Shown in pieces: positions 1 to 10,876 of a stretch of 64,000 nt of DNA (position 1 is the first letter of the stretch; each line of letters opens with the position of its first letter). Origin of the DNA: Portunus trituberculatus (taxonomy: Eukaryota; Arthropoda; Malacostraca; Decapoda; Portunidae); the NCBI RefSeq assembly GCF_017591435.1, contig NC_059304.1, forward strand, positions 29,651,883-29,715,882, given 5' to 3'. The notes beneath the pieces are model-generated. The model did no database searches. It had not been told where the DNA came from and was given only the letters and a program-made list of their open reading frames with translations. Position numbers and translations under genes: made by a program.

Positions 1-205
1 GCAGAAATATAAAGTGCATGAGATTCAGGAGATGGAAGGTTCAAGGACCTTTTGTGGGCAACCTCTCTATCACATATAACACCCAAGGTTTAGAAGGTTT
101 AGGTTGAGAAAAAGAATGAGGAATGTACGCCTCCATGCCAGACACTATCACCTCCGTTATGAGTTCAGCATAACGTACGTGATATATCTGAGGGTGCGCA
201 CACTG
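1..205 (-). mobile_element. LINE-A fragment (jockey-like non-LTR retrotransposon)
   Basis: This segment aligns in the same orientation with 34650-34870 of the larger LINE-A copy described below. The shared stretch begins at the first base of the window, so the fragment probably continues to the left. It corresponds to the region between the endonuclease and reverse transcriptase domains. It holds no open frame of note and is a dead fragment. Confidence 0.7.
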
Positions 206-564
206 CATCATGGCTGCATTCTGCTAAAATTGTCTTTTTTCCCAAACACTGTAAGAGATCTTTCAGAATGCAGGTCATATAAGATACAATAACTTAATAG
301 ACTTCCATCATTATTACAAAGAAGTATGATTCACTTATACCAGGATAGGTACTAATGCACCCTGCTAACAATAACATAATTATTTCATGTAAATGAAACT
401 AATTATGATTAGTTTACCATAAAAGTTAACTACCATCAGCCATTTTGTGTTGTTTGTTATCTTCGAAAAAAAAAAATAAATAATAATTTGCATGGGTTTA
501 TTTCATAATGCACATACCTAGTATAAAAAAATCACATACTATTATCATTCTTAATTTGATTCAG

Positions 565-632
<68 letters not shown>

Positions 633-1431
633 AGCCAGATACAGTGCTGTGGCCATTTTCTATTGTCCAGAGTGAAGAGGTTAAGGAAGGTAAAAAAGTT
701 ATTAGAAAACCATTAATTTTTGTCTTTAGGAAATCACTAGACTTGGGCAAGGTACTGGTAATGTGGAGGCAAGGAAATGTAGTACCATCTTTAATTAATT
801 ACTTTGGAACCCTGGACCTCGAACACCTCAGACCTCGTAGAATTCAGACTTTGGCCGAAAAATTCAATTAATTATATCACTGGAGGTCAACCAAAAACCA
901 GACCTCAACCAGTCAACACTAACCAACAGAGGTTGAGAAACATCAGTTGTGCGTCTTTGTTTATTATGGCTGAGCATAGTAAAGATGGCTAGGTCAACCA
1001 TTAGTACAGGTATTTCTTAACATATGATCATAACTGGTTCCTGAAAACCCTATCATAAAGCACACAATCATACAGTGGACTTAAGAATGAATATAAAAAT
1101 AGTAATGCATTCCAAAATATAATATGTGCCCTCTAAAACCCATAAAAATCATGAAATATCATATCTAAATACAATAATTATATATAGTAATAAAACATGT
1201 TATATAGATAAAATAAACACATGAATAAAGTAAAGAAACTAAAATACAATGGTAACTTGAGATGCGAGTTTAATTCATTCCATGATGGAGCTCATATCTC
1301 AAAAAGCTCGTTACTCATTACAATTTTTCCCATTTTCCCACTGAAATGCATTGAAATGCTATTAATCCATTCCAGCCTCCCAAAAAAGAGCACCCCAATT
1401 TTTTTTATGTGTTTTTAATTAGAAACAGGTA
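206..1431. other. AT-rich non-coding stretch, no gene seen
   Basis: Apart from the (GA)n array at 567-628 I see no coding frame, terminal repeats or similarity to other parts of the window. The short open frames here have biased, low-complexity composition and no recognisable domain. Confidence 0.6.
567..628. repeat. (GA)31 microsatellite
   Basis: This is a pure GA dinucleotide run of 62 bp. Confidence 0.98.
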
Positions 1432-2360
1432 CAGGCAACCCCCACTTAACGAACGTTCACACAACAAAATTTCGCTACAACGAACGTTTCTTTTTATTAC
1501 CATCTGCTCCTATAATGAACCCCAAACTCACTTTAACAAAATTTTATCCAGGTAACTTTTTCCAAGTTTGAAAGCGCAGCTGTATCATGCAAGCCGACAG
1601 GCTTTTGAATACATCAGCACCTCTCATGGACAAAACGCGCACCACTCACTTCCCTACCCTTCCCCGCTCTTAGTTAAAAACAAAAACAGGGTACAGCTCC
1701 AGCTCGTCATCTCATGCTCAACATGCCACCAAAATGCCCTGCAACCAGCCCTACGATGTTGCGAAGCATTGCTAAGAAGAAAAGGAAGTCTCTTACTCTT
1801 GAAGTGAAGCTGGATATTTATTATTCACAGACACGAGGCGAAAAAACTAATAGCATTGCTCGCCACCATCTTGACTCCATCTACTGTCTCTACTATTTTC
1901 AAGTCAGCAGACTCTATTAAGGAGGCTGGTGAGACCGTATCTTCCTTGCAAGCTAAAAGAACCACCTGAACTCGTGACTCTGCAATGGATAAAATAGAAA
2001 GCTTTGTGGAAATGTGGTACATAAGTTTTGTATGCGGTACAATGATGCGCCCTTTGTTTACATTCCACAGGTTGACAGCTAGCGTCTTTCCTGCTCCACT
2101 CTCCTACCCTACATAAATTTAAGATCATCAACATTATAAAGTTACGTACATACATACAATAGTATACATTATAATGACTTAGTCTTAAATTAAACTGCTT
2201 AAATGTTTAACTTCATAATTTTTACTTTCATTAAACATTTTACTGTACTATGATGCACTCTCGCTTTGTTTACTCTCAATGGAAGTTTAAGTTAGGGGTC
2301 AAACTTGTTATAATTGGTTCGCTTAACGAAAATTCGCACAATGAATGTTTGCATAGAAAC
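1432..2360 (+). mobile_element. Tg-1 copy A, non-autonomous Tigger/pogo-like element
   Basis: The 5' end begins after a TA dinucleotide with the family terminal repeat (CAGGCAACCCCCACTTAACG). It is followed by several further AACGAA-type motifs. The interior keeps a degenerate start of a CENP-B-type helix-turn-helix at about 1714-1850, with the signature KSLTLEVKLDI. That signature is typical of the N-terminus of Tigger transposases. The rest of the transposase is missing. The 3' terminal repeat is decayed, so the right boundary is approximate. Copies B (4836), C (36895, minus strand) and D (49455) are homologous along their length. Confidence 0.8.
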
Positions 2361-2511
2361 ATAATAAAACATAACAAAAGATAATACAAATAAATTAACT
2401 ACTCTTACAAAGTATATTTATCTCAGAGAGGTGCATTCCATTGGACATTACCCTACCACATCGTCATCCTCGCTTGCATCTGTCGATCACTTAGAGTGTA
2501 CAAATATAGCC

Positions 2512-2604
2512 ACCCACAGAAGACTGGCTGCTCTAATTATCACAGAAGAGCTCAATGATGACCCTGTATACATTACTCATATAATAAATGAAGTCTTAAG
2601 TAGG

Positions 2605-2688
<84 letters not shown>

Positions 2689-2850
2689 GAGGCTGCACTG
2701 CTGCAGGCATAAGATATTTGTATACATTTTCCTCTCCTCAATGATAAGCATCGATGGAAGACAGAAGAAATTTCTTTTGCTTTTTCAATTATGTACACAT
2801 GCATATTTTATCAATGCATAAAAATATATAGAGGCAGATGTTTTCAGCTA
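2512..2850 (-). mobile_element. Second copy of the internal region of Tg-6, with (AG)n at 2607-2685
   Basis: This stretch is the reverse complement of about 41720-42042, including the dinucleotide array at the same place (2607-2685 here, 41893-41942 there). Similarity continues on both sides of the array, for example around TATGTACACATGCATA. On the plus strand, both copies can be read as a short peptide containing IATHRRLA and LIITEEL before the array. I do not recognise that peptide. The shared array suggests that it was carried by the element rather than arising independently. Confidence 0.65.
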
Positions 2851-2952
2851 ATGGTGATAAATGCTGTAGGAGGAGGAGAGAGAGAGAGAGAGAGATGCAA
2901 GCACCATTCACATGTAAACATTAAATGTAAGTTAAAACTACACTGTCTTTAA

Positions 2953-3973
2953 CCCTCTAAGCGCGGTCTAGATTTTGCCGCAACCGGCCTGCCCGGCGGG
3001 CATATTCACTCAGAAACACACCTTACTTCAACCTCAAGTATCTTCTCTGTTACTGAGCTAACGCTGCTGAATGAGGTATCAGTGTAAAGCCCTTTTCCTT
3101 AGCTGTCCTTTGACGTTAATTTGAGCACCATATAAGCATTGGTAGAACGAGTACAGAGTTATGATTAGGAACTATGAAAACATATTATTATAGACAGATA
3201 CCTACCTCTATTGTTCTTGTTTTCTATTATTTAGCAATAAAAAAGCATCACTTTTTTACAGCTTCTGTGTACCAGAGCCATATAAAGCTCAAATTTTGTA
3301 TTATTGTAAAAATCTGTGGTTAGGGTTATTTGCTAAACTTAGCAATGAACCAAAATCCATGCTAGAATGCTGTACTTGCATTGTGTAACAAAAGGAATGA
3401 TAGAAAACAGAAAACAACACTTTTACTTTTGAGATTACAAAGGTTAACTTTTACGGTTCACTATATACTTATTGTTGCACCTTTCTCTACATTGTATACA
3501 CTGGCTCAGACATTGCCAGGCTGCTCCACTCTGAACGGCCACTGTATGACACATAACATTTGCATTGCATTTTTTTGCATCCAGCGTTTATTTATCATAC
3601 CTATCACAAATATATACAGATAACATCATTGTGCATGTTACAATGAAAAAAAAATGTTAGGATCAGGCTTGTCAGTGGTGGTGGTCTCTGTAGCGTGGTC
3701 CACACTTACGTCAACGCTGACTGGCGAACTGCGCAGTGTCTAGCGGAGATCCTGTCAAAGTTAGCACAAGGCGTTAACTGACCACTGATAATGCAAGAGA
3801 ATGTTTCTGGGCACTGTAGGAAAGAAAACGACATTTTTACTCTACTTGACGACAAACTAATCAAATCTGGCACCGCGTTCATTAAAAAAAATGCCATGTC
3901 CACTATTGTGGACACCCGCGCTACGAGCCCACGCTCCGGCCCTCCACTATTGTGGACACCCGCGCTTTAAGGG
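2953..3973. mobile_element. piggyBac-like non-autonomous element PB-1
   Basis: TTAA occurs directly outside both ends (2949-2952 and 3974-3977). The inner ends are inverted repeats, CCCTCTAAGCGCGG on the left and the complement of CCCTTAAAGCGCGG on the right. A TTAA target duplication with terminal repeats starting CCC is the hallmark of piggyBac elements. The 1021-bp interior holds no recognisable transposase. Near the right end a 23-bp unit beginning CCACTATTGTGGACACC occurs twice (about 3899 and 3946) and may be a subterminal binding repeat. Confidence 0.75.
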
Positions 3974-4062
3974 TTAAACAAAGAAAAGTAAGTAAATAGT
4001 GAGAAAATGATGATTAGCAGGAAACACTGCGCGATCAGCTAACTGCATGCTGGGAAACGTTG

Positions 4063-4545
4063 TTTTTTTTTTTTTTTTTTTTACGTAGGGAAGAAGCCAA
4101 GGGCAAAAAAAAAGAAAGTTAGAAAAAGGCCCACTTGAGCGCTGGTTCAAAAAAGTTCAAAAAGTGCCAAAACCTTCAGCCAGAATTAGGGGAGCAAATG
4201 CTTCGATACCTCCCTCTTAAAAGAAGACAAGTTGTAGGAATTCGGAAATACAGATGCAGGGAGGGAGTTCCAGAGTTTACCAGTGAAAGGGATGAATGAT
4301 TGAGCATACTGGTTAACTCTTGCATTAGAGAGTTGGACAGAATAGGGATGAAAGGAAGAAGAAAGCCTTGTGCAGCGTGGCTGCAGGAAGAGGGGAGGCA
4401 TGCAGTTAGCAAGATCAGTAGAACAATTACCATGAAAATAGCAATAAAATATAGAAAGGGATGCACCATTTCAGTGGTATGGAAGACTCAAGAAGATCTG
4501 AGGGGAAGAGAGGGTATCCAGCTCATGAATTAAAAGCCTTAGCCC
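4063..4545 (-). mobile_element. LINE-A 3' fragment with poly(A) tail
   Basis: A poly(T) run at 4063-4082 is the poly(A) tail on the minus strand. The sequence behind it matches the 3' end of the long LINE-A copy at 32669-33180. On the minus strand it encodes the C-terminal end of the LINE-A protein in broken frames (motifs such as ARVNQYAQS and LWNSLPASV). It is a typical 5'-truncated retrotransposed copy. Confidence 0.8.
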
Positions 4546-4835
4546 TTATAGCCCATCAGGTACGATCGTGGCTTTTACGACAGAGCATTTCAGGCATGAT
4601 CTTGGCGCTTTTCAGAAGCCGCGCTCTTTTATGCTGCACAGTTTGTTTATATCAAGGCTTGTCATTGCCCCATTTTTTCTAGATGGTGGACACTTAGCCA
4701 ATCATGTATCAGCTCTTACAATGATATGTTTGTGTAGGTGTGAGGGCACCAAGCGTGAGGATGGTGAGAGCACTTATGTCAGTATGCTGTATTTTCATAA
4801 TTTTTTATGTATTTTTTGGTGAGATATAAGATATA

Positions 4836-5798
4836 CAGGCAACCCCCGCTTAACGAAGGTTCACACAACGAAATTTCGCTACAACAAAGGTTTCATTTTA
4901 CTACCATCTGCTCGTTTAACGAACACCAAACTCACTTTAACGAAGTTTTATCCAGGTAATTTTTTCCAAGTTTGAAAGCCCCACCGTATTACGCAAGCCA
5001 ACAGGCTTTTTAATACACAAGGCCCGCCTCAGGAGAAATCCTGGGACACCTGTGGAATCAAGATCAAGCCTTTCGTGGACAACACGCGCAGCACTCACTC
5101 CCCTGTTCAAAACAATAACAGCATCAGCAACATCTTGTCTTCCCTCACTCAACTTACCACCAAAACACCCTGCAATGTGGCCTAGCGTTCCTAAGAAGAC
5201 CAGGAAGTCTCTTACTCTCAAAGTGAAGCTGGATATTATTCACAGACACGAGGCGAGAAAACTATAGCATTGCTCGCCACCATCTTGACTCCATTTACTG
5301 TCTCTACTATTTTCAAGTCAGCAGACTCTATTATGAAGGCTGGTGAGACCGTATCTTCCATGTAAGCTAAAAGAACCACCTGAACTCGTTAATCTACAAT
5401 GGATAAAATGGAAAGCCTTGTGGAAATGTGGTACATAAGTTTTGTATGTGCTACAATGATGCACCCTTTGTTTACATTCCACAGGTTGCCGGTTAGTGTC
5501 TTTCCCGTTTCACTCTCCCTCCCTTCATAATTTTAAGATCATCAACATTATAAAGTTACGTACATACATACGTTAGTGTACATTATAATGACTTAAATTA
5601 AACTGCCTAAATGTTTAACTTCATAATTTTTGCTTTCATTAAACCTTTAATTGTACTATGATGCACTCTCGCTTTGTTTTCTCTAAATGGAAGTTCAAGT
5701 CAGGGATTAAACTTGTTATAATCGGTTCGCTTAACAAAGTTTTGCTTAACGAAGGTTTTTTTAGGACCATAACCCCTTCGTTAAGCGGGAGTTGCCTG
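4836..5798 (+). mobile_element. Tg-1 copy B, complete non-autonomous Tigger-like element
   Basis: This is the cleanest copy of the family, 963 bp between two TA dinucleotides (4834-4835 and 5799-5800). It has inverted terminal repeats of about 25 bp (CAGGCAACCCCCGCTTAACG at the left, its near complement at the right). Between about 5150 and 5265 it keeps the first 40 or so codons of a Tigger transposase (KKTRKSLTLKVKLDIIHRHE), then breaks off. The catalytic domain is absent, so movement would depend on a transposase supplied by a relative. TA target, terminal repeats and a CENP-B-type helix-turn-helix together place it in the pogo/Tigger branch of Tc1/mariner. Confidence 0.88.
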
Positions 5799-5869
5799 TA
5801 CATGTATTTCCGTGGATAAGTAAGCAGTTCTGAAACATTATGAAGCATGACAATATTGGAATTGCTATT

Positions 5870-5998
5870 GGTTTAGATAAGAGTGCGTAGTGCTGGCTTG
5901 ATGGAGTCAGCTGCGAAGGATGTGTTGACGCTGGGTCACGGTCAAGACAGCCCCTGACCACAACGGCCCCTCCCAATGGCCCCATGTTTACCACGGCG
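5870..5998 (+). repeat. Dispersed repeat R1, one arm of an inverted pair around the Tc1 element
   Basis: The part from about 5934 is repeated in reverse complement at 8083-8146. The part around 5874-5930 (GGCTTGATGGAGTCA) recurs in direct orientation at about 8273-8310. It is GC-richer than its surroundings. I do not recognise the element it comes from. The Tc1 element lies between the two arms. The remaining DNA up to 6512 shows only a 14-bp inverted repeat (6064-6077 and 6231-6244). Confidence 0.6.
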
Positions 5999-6512
5999 GC
6001 CTCAGTTTCTTTTTTACCCATAAGATGGTTTTGAATTACACTTGTTAATAGAGCATCTTATACTAAGACAGATTGTATTAATAAATCAGTTGCTCCCTAC
6101 TCCCCCATCCCTCCCCATCCTTCCTCACCTAGTGATAGGTACTGCACCATGTAGTACCGTACGTGAGTGCTTTTAATCACCGCAATAATGTTATCGTGTA
6201 ATGTTTATCAGTAAATTGCATACTTGTTGATACAATCTGTCTTAAATGTAAGATTGCAAAACATGATATTAAAACATTCAGTATTTAGCCAAGTGGTACC
6301 TCCGGCTGCTGCAGCAAGCCAGTAACAGTCGTCATCACCTCATAAACAACACAATGGGCTATCGCGTGCCTCTCGGAAATTTTGAAATCATCTTACGGGT
6401 AAACAAAACCTTAAAATGCATATGTGTATATAACATTTTCTGCTTAGAAATGCATGTCCTCTTACCTCCATCAAGATTTACAAAAACTTGTGTTACACCC
6501 TGGATACATATA

Positions 6513-7908
6513 CAGTCCGCGCCAAAATACTTGGCGCGAAAATCGTGCGCCAAGTTTTCCTTCGATTTATTAAGTACTCCCTATAATCATGTAACAAATA
6601 CGCCAGATTTCTTGGCGCGAGAGAGACGGTAAAAGGAGGCGGAGCTTAATCAGTTGAGTGAGTTTCAAGGCCGCTAGTCTGCCTCAGTCACCTGTGGGGA
6701 GTGGATTTAGTCTGTATTTTTTATAGCGTCACGCGGTTTGCGACCTTGACCTTTGTGCCTTTTTGTGCCTTATGTGGGATAATGGGAGGAGGTAAAGACT
6801 TGACAGAAGACCAGATAGCTGCCATAACTTCCCTGAGCCTTGTGGGGAAATCTAATAAGGAGATCTCCATAATAAGTGGAGTAGCACTGCGCTCCGTGCA
6901 GCGCTGGACCAAGAAAAAAAGGGAGGCGGGAGACGCTGATGTACCGCTTCACAAAAAGAGGCCAGGAAGGCCACGTAAGAACTCACAGAGGACCCTCAAG
7001 TTACTCCAACGTCAAGTGGAACAGGAACCTCGAATTACTGCAAAAGAACTCAAGGAAAGGAACACGCAGCTTCTCGAAAACACCTCTGTTAGAACAATCC
7101 AGAAACGCCTTCGTGACGACCTTGGGTTCCAACATCGTGCTCCTCGAAGAAAGCCGCTGCTAACAAACCAGCATAAAAAGAAAAGGCTGATTTTTTCAAA
7201 GAAATATCTCAATTGGGATCTGGAGAAGTGGAAGACTGTACTCTGGAGTGACGAAGCAACATTCACGGTAACTGGCAACCGTGGGGGGAAGGTGAGGTTG
7301 CGGCGAGGTGCAGATCCCTTCCACCCCAAGTATACAGAGGGGACAGTGAAACACCCAGACAGTGTTATGGTGTGGGGTGCCTTTGGGTACCACGGGGCTG
7401 GAAAACTTATAGTGCTTCCCAAGAACCTTACAGTGTATAAAGACAAGTACTTAGAGCTGCTCGCTGACCACCTCGAGGACTGTTTTACCGTTTGTCAAAG
7501 TGAAATTTTCCAGCAAGACGGTGCCCCAGCTCACACTGCCAAATTAATCCGTGAATGGTTTCAGTGGGTGGGTGTAGACTATATCAGGGACTGGCCAGGG
7601 AACAGCCCTGATCTGAACCCTATCGAGAACCTGTGGGGTCTGATCAAACGGCGTCTAAGGGGACGTGACACCTCAACAGTCCCCAAGCTAGTTAAGGAAA
7701 TAGAAGACATCTGGGAACACTTTGAGCCCTCACTCCTCCAGAACCTCGCCCTGTCGGTCCCCTTACGTCTAAAGAGCTGCATGAAAAGAAAGGGTCACCC
7801 GACAAAGTATTAAAGTCTAGGTAAGTACCCCATAAATATCTCTAACCATTCGTGAAAGGGCGTCACGAAGCGAAAAATGTTTGGCGCCAAGTATTTTGGT
7901 GCTGACTG
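6513..7908 (+). mobile_element. Complete Tc1-like transposon (Tc1-1)
   Basis: The element is 1396 bp long and flanked by TA on both sides (6511-6512 and 7909-7910). It has inverted terminal repeats of about 26 bp (CAGTCCGCGCCAAAATAC at the left, CAGTCAGCACCAAAATAC read inward from the right) that differ at only a few positions. A further inverted or direct copy of the TTGGCGCG motif lies inside the left end (about 6545 and 6610). One uninterrupted transposase frame fills the interior. An open frame plus matching ends points to recent insertion and possible activity. Confidence 0.93.
6782..7813 (+). CDS. Tc1-like transposase, apparently intact (343 aa)
   Basis: The enzyme would cut and paste its own element at TA dinucleotides in the nucleus. 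The frame is open further upstream to 6701, but I chose the ATG at 6782. Starting there gives 343 residues, the usual Tc1 length, with a helix-turn-helix right at the N-terminus (LTEDQIAAI to SVQRW). A GRPRKN linker and a second helix-turn-helix follow (RTIQKRLRD). The RNase H-like catalytic core carries Asp157 (WSDEATF), Asp246 (QQDGAPAHT) and Glu282 (DLNPIENLW). There are 35 residues between the last two, so it is a DD35E enzyme rather than the commoner DD34E. The C-terminus ends in KGHPTKY, typical of Tc1. No stop codon or frameshift is present. Confidence 0.93.
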   Translation: MGGGKDLTEDQIAAITSLSLVGKSNKEISIISGVALRSVQRWTKKKREAGDADVPLHKKRPGRPRKNSQRTLKLLQRQVEQEPRITAKELKERNTQLLENTSVRTIQKRLRDDLGFQHRAPRRKPLLTNQHKKKRLIFSKKYLNWDLEKWKTVLWSDEATFTVTGNRGGKVRLRRGADPFHPKYTEGTVKHPDSVMVWGAFGYHGAGKLIVLPKNLTVYKDKYLELLADHLEDCFTVCQSEIFQQDGAPAHTAKLIREWFQWVGVDYIRDWPGNSPDLNPIENLWGLIKRRLRGRDTSTVPKLVKEIEDIWEHFEPSLLQNLALSVPLRLKSCMKRKGHPTKY

Positions 7909-8082
7909 TATGTATGCACTAAATGCGCAAGGTACAGTATACCGGTGTACCAATACGTTATGGTTTTTAATGCTCCATACTACAAAACAATATCTCAGGA
8001 ACGCTGAGTTGCCATCTGCGGTTAACGTGTTAACATAATGAAAGAAATAAGAGGACAATAACCTAAAATTTGGTGCGGAGTC

Positions 8083-8380
8083 GTCATGGTAAACACGGGG
8101 CTGTCAGGGAGGGCCGTCGTGGTCAGGGGCCGTCTTGTCCAGGAAACATTGACACTTGTTTCTGACCGCGAAGAAGTTAAATTTTCATATTACAATTTGC
8201 TTACATCTCTGATTTATCTTCCATAATGAATGCAGTATATCAAAGAAAAAAACTTATAAGAATGTGCAGTACTGGCTTGATGGAGTCACATGAGGAGGAT
8301 GTGGTGACGCTTGTTTCTAACCACAAGAAGTAGAATTTTCGTTATATTACATTTTGCTTACTTTCCTGCTTTATTTTCCT
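8083..8380 (-). repeat. Dispersed repeat R1, second arm, with an internal tandem duplication
   Basis: Positions 8083-8146 are the reverse complement of 5934-5998. Downstream, about 70 bp starting TTGTTTCTGACC (8155) recurs as TTGTTTCTAACC (8307) about 152 bp further on. This shows a local direct duplication with moderate divergence. No coding content was seen. Confidence 0.55.
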
Positions 8381-8449
8381 ATCTTTTATAGTTATAGCAT
8401 AATAGTAGTAGTATATAGTAATAGTATTCAAAAAGTAAGAAATTAGGTG

Positions 8450-8602
8450 GAAAATAGAATTTTTTTGGTCTTGGAAGGTGGTTTGGGACGAATTATAATT
8501 ACTTCCATAAGAATACATGTATTTTGATGCTTTGGAGTAAGAACATTTTGGAATAAGAACAAAATTTTGAACAGATTAAGTTCTTATTCCAAGGCACCAC
8601 TG
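8450..8602. mobile_element. Tg-7, one end of a Tigger-like element
   Basis: The stretch ends in AAGGCACCACTG followed by TA at 8603-8604. It contains iterated GGAATAAGAAC-type motifs in both orientations, the architecture seen at other Tigger ends in this window. The matching opposite end was not found, so this is a fragment. Confidence 0.5.
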
Positions 8603-8689
8603 TATATAAATAAAATACACGCAAGAATAAAGCAATAAAATTACAATAAATAAAAAAATGTGTACTCGCACTCTAGTGTCTCCATATGT

Positions 8690-10217
8690 TACCAGGCCTC
8701 CTTCCCAAGACTAGATCAGGACATTGCTCAACAATCATGTCATCCCTTCAAATTCTGGAACCATTCTTGTAGCTATTTTTTGTAGCCTCTCCAATTTCCT
8801 TATGTGTTTCTTTTTATGAGGGGTCCACACTACTCCTGCATATTCCAATCTGGGTCTTATTATAGTAGTTATCAATTTCTTCATCATTTCTTTGTCCATG
8901 TAGTGAAATGCTACTCCAATATTCCTTACCAAATTATATGTTTCTCAAAAAATTCTATCAATATGGCTTACTGGTTGATTGTTTTCTTCCATCGTCACTC
9001 CTAAGTCCTTATCCTTTTTGACTTTCTCCAGTTCTACTCCATCTCCCATCTTATAGATTCCCACAGGTCATCTTTCACTCTTTCCCATTTCCATGACACG
9101 GCTTTTGTTCCCGTTGAATTCCATTTCCCACTTTTTACTCCATTCCCAGATCTTATTTAGGTCTTCTTGCAGTATTTCACAATCCTCCTTTGGTTTTATA
9201 ACTCTGCACAGTTTCGTATCATCTGCAAACAAATTTATGTAGCTGTTCACTCCTTCTGGCATGTCGTTAATATAAATGAGGAAAAGTATTGGTGCCAATA
9301 CTGACCCCTGTGGCACTCCGCTTTCTACTGCTCTCCACTTGGACTTCATATCTTTAACTACCGTCCTTATTTCTCTCCCCCTCAAATAATTTTCTATCCA
9401 TCTCAATGTGCTTCCTTTTAAGCCACCCTTCTCCTCTAACTTCCATAGTAATCTTGCATGTGGCACTTTGTCAAACGCCTTTTTTAAATCCAAATAAATA
9501 CAGTCAACCCATCCTCTCTCTCTTGTACTCTATCAACTATTCTAGAATAGAAACTCAATAAATTAGTTACACAAGACCGTCTTTTTCTAAAACCAAATTG
9601 GCTATTTGATATTAATTTGTTGTCTTCAAGGAATTCGATCCATTGTTTCTTTATTATTCTTTCACACATCTTGCATATTACACTAGTTAGTGATACCAGT
9701 CTGTAATTTAAAGGTTCTTCCTTCCTTCCACTCTTATATATGGGAACCACCTCAGCTCTTTTCCATTCTACTGGTACTGTTCCATTTTCTATTGAGCATT
9801 TTATGATGTTGTATATAGGACTTGCTAGTTCTTCCCTACATTCTTTCAGTATTCTGCCTGAGACTTCATCTGGTCCCATTGCCTTCTCTTCATCCAGTTC
9901 CTTCATTAACTCTTTTATCTCAAGCTTGGTTACTTTAATCTCTTTCATATAGATTGTCTCTCTATTAATTTGTGGCCTCTCAAATTTGGATTCCTTAGTA
10001 AAGACTTCCTGGAATTTTTTATTTAATAGTTCTGCCATACTTTTTGGGTCTTCCACCATCCCGTTCTCTCCTTTTAACCTTTCTATTGTTTCTTTTTGCC
10101 TAATTTTTCCATTTATGAATCTATAGAACAATTTTGGTTGTTCCTTACATTTTTCGACAATGTCTTTTTCGAAGTTCTTTTCCTCTTCCTTCCTCACCTT
10201 AACATATTCATTTCTCG

Positions 10218-10218
<1 letters not shown>
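8690..10218 (-). mobile_element. CR1-like LINE (family C), 5'-truncated copy with broken reverse transcriptase
   Basis: Read on the minus strand, three frame blocks (10278-9484, 9493-9068 and 8932-8735) give successive parts of one reverse transcriptase. They run from the region before the palm (GPDEVSGRIL, NSQFGFRKRRS), through AFDKVPHARLLW, SGVPQGSVLAPILF and the catalytic FADDTKL, to the RLEYAGVVW thumb region. The blocks are separated by a frameshift near 9490 and by stop codons near 9068 and 8965. The copy lacks the last part of the protein and the 3' tail. The same family forms the cluster at 53.5-62.6 kb on the other strand. It cannot make a functional protein. Confidence 0.88.

Positions 10219-10251
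<33 letters not shown>
10219..10251. repeat. (TG)n microsatellite
   Basis: A 33-bp TG run lies at the upstream border of the family C LINE on its strand. Confidence 0.95.
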
Positions 10252-10252
<1 letters not shown>

Positions 10253-10307
10253 AAATATTTTCTATGTTTTATGACCAAATATTTTATCTCAGCTTACATA
10301 CATAATA

Positions 10308-10876
10308 CTGTCATACCTCGCCCAACACGACAGTTAGGTTCCTGAGCTTGTCGTGCACGGCATGATTCGTGTTGGGCAAATAATAGGCCCTATGGGAAAA
10401 TAGGGGTTAGGTTCCCACATCCCCCCAAAAAAACACTTTTTTACCAAAAAGACAAAAAAAAACAATAAATGAAGTACCAAACACACATTTTATTTAACTA
10501 CAATACTAGTACGTATCTTATTTAGTTTATTTGCTGGTTGGAGAGGGCTTGAAATACGAAGTGATGGGCCTCTGACTGGCCATGGCTAAGATGAAATCAA
10601 GAGAGCGCAAGGAAAACACGTCTGCACACAACAACAGCACGACAAGGAGAGAGCGAGTGGCGCGAGGCAGCGTGCTACTGTCAGCCCCGGGGCGAGTCCA
10701 AGACATTTGGGAAGGGAAGTCCCATGCATTCACCAGGACCAGCGGGAGATTCAAATGGAGACCAAATCGTGCAATCGCGAGTCAAAGTCATGCTCGGTGA
10801 AATATGGTATATTTTACCGATTCGTGTATACACGAGATTCGTGTTCAGCGAATTCGTGTTCAGCGAGGTATGACAG
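10308..10876 (-). mobile_element. Tg-4, 569-bp Tigger-like MITE keeping the transposase C-terminus with a PIP box
   Basis: TA flanks both ends (10306-10307 and 10877-10878) and the ends are inverted repeats starting CTGTCATACCTCG. Motifs of the type TTCGTGTT recur inside the right end. On the minus strand the frame that stops at 10527 ends in QRPITSYFKPSPTSK. QRPITSYF fits the PCNA-interacting consensus Q-x-x-hydrophobic-x-x-aromatic-aromatic. Pogo transposase is known to bind PCNA through such a motif, so this MITE may be a deletion derivative that kept the C-terminus of its parent. The upstream part of that frame looks non-transposase. Confidence 0.75.

Noticed and set aside
532..750. Ser-Leu repeat frames here and at 2577, 37001, 63142 and 63450, and Arg-Glu frames at 2431 and 63405
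   Set aside because: They come from GA/CT microsatellites and have no coding support.
6064..6244. Small MITE suggested by a 14-bp inverted repeat
   Set aside because: There are no clear target duplications or second copy, and the length is compatible with chance in AT-rich DNA.
7012..7446. 144-codon minus-strand frame inside the Tc1 transposase gene
   Set aside because: It is a shadow of the plus-strand transposase with no recognisable motif.
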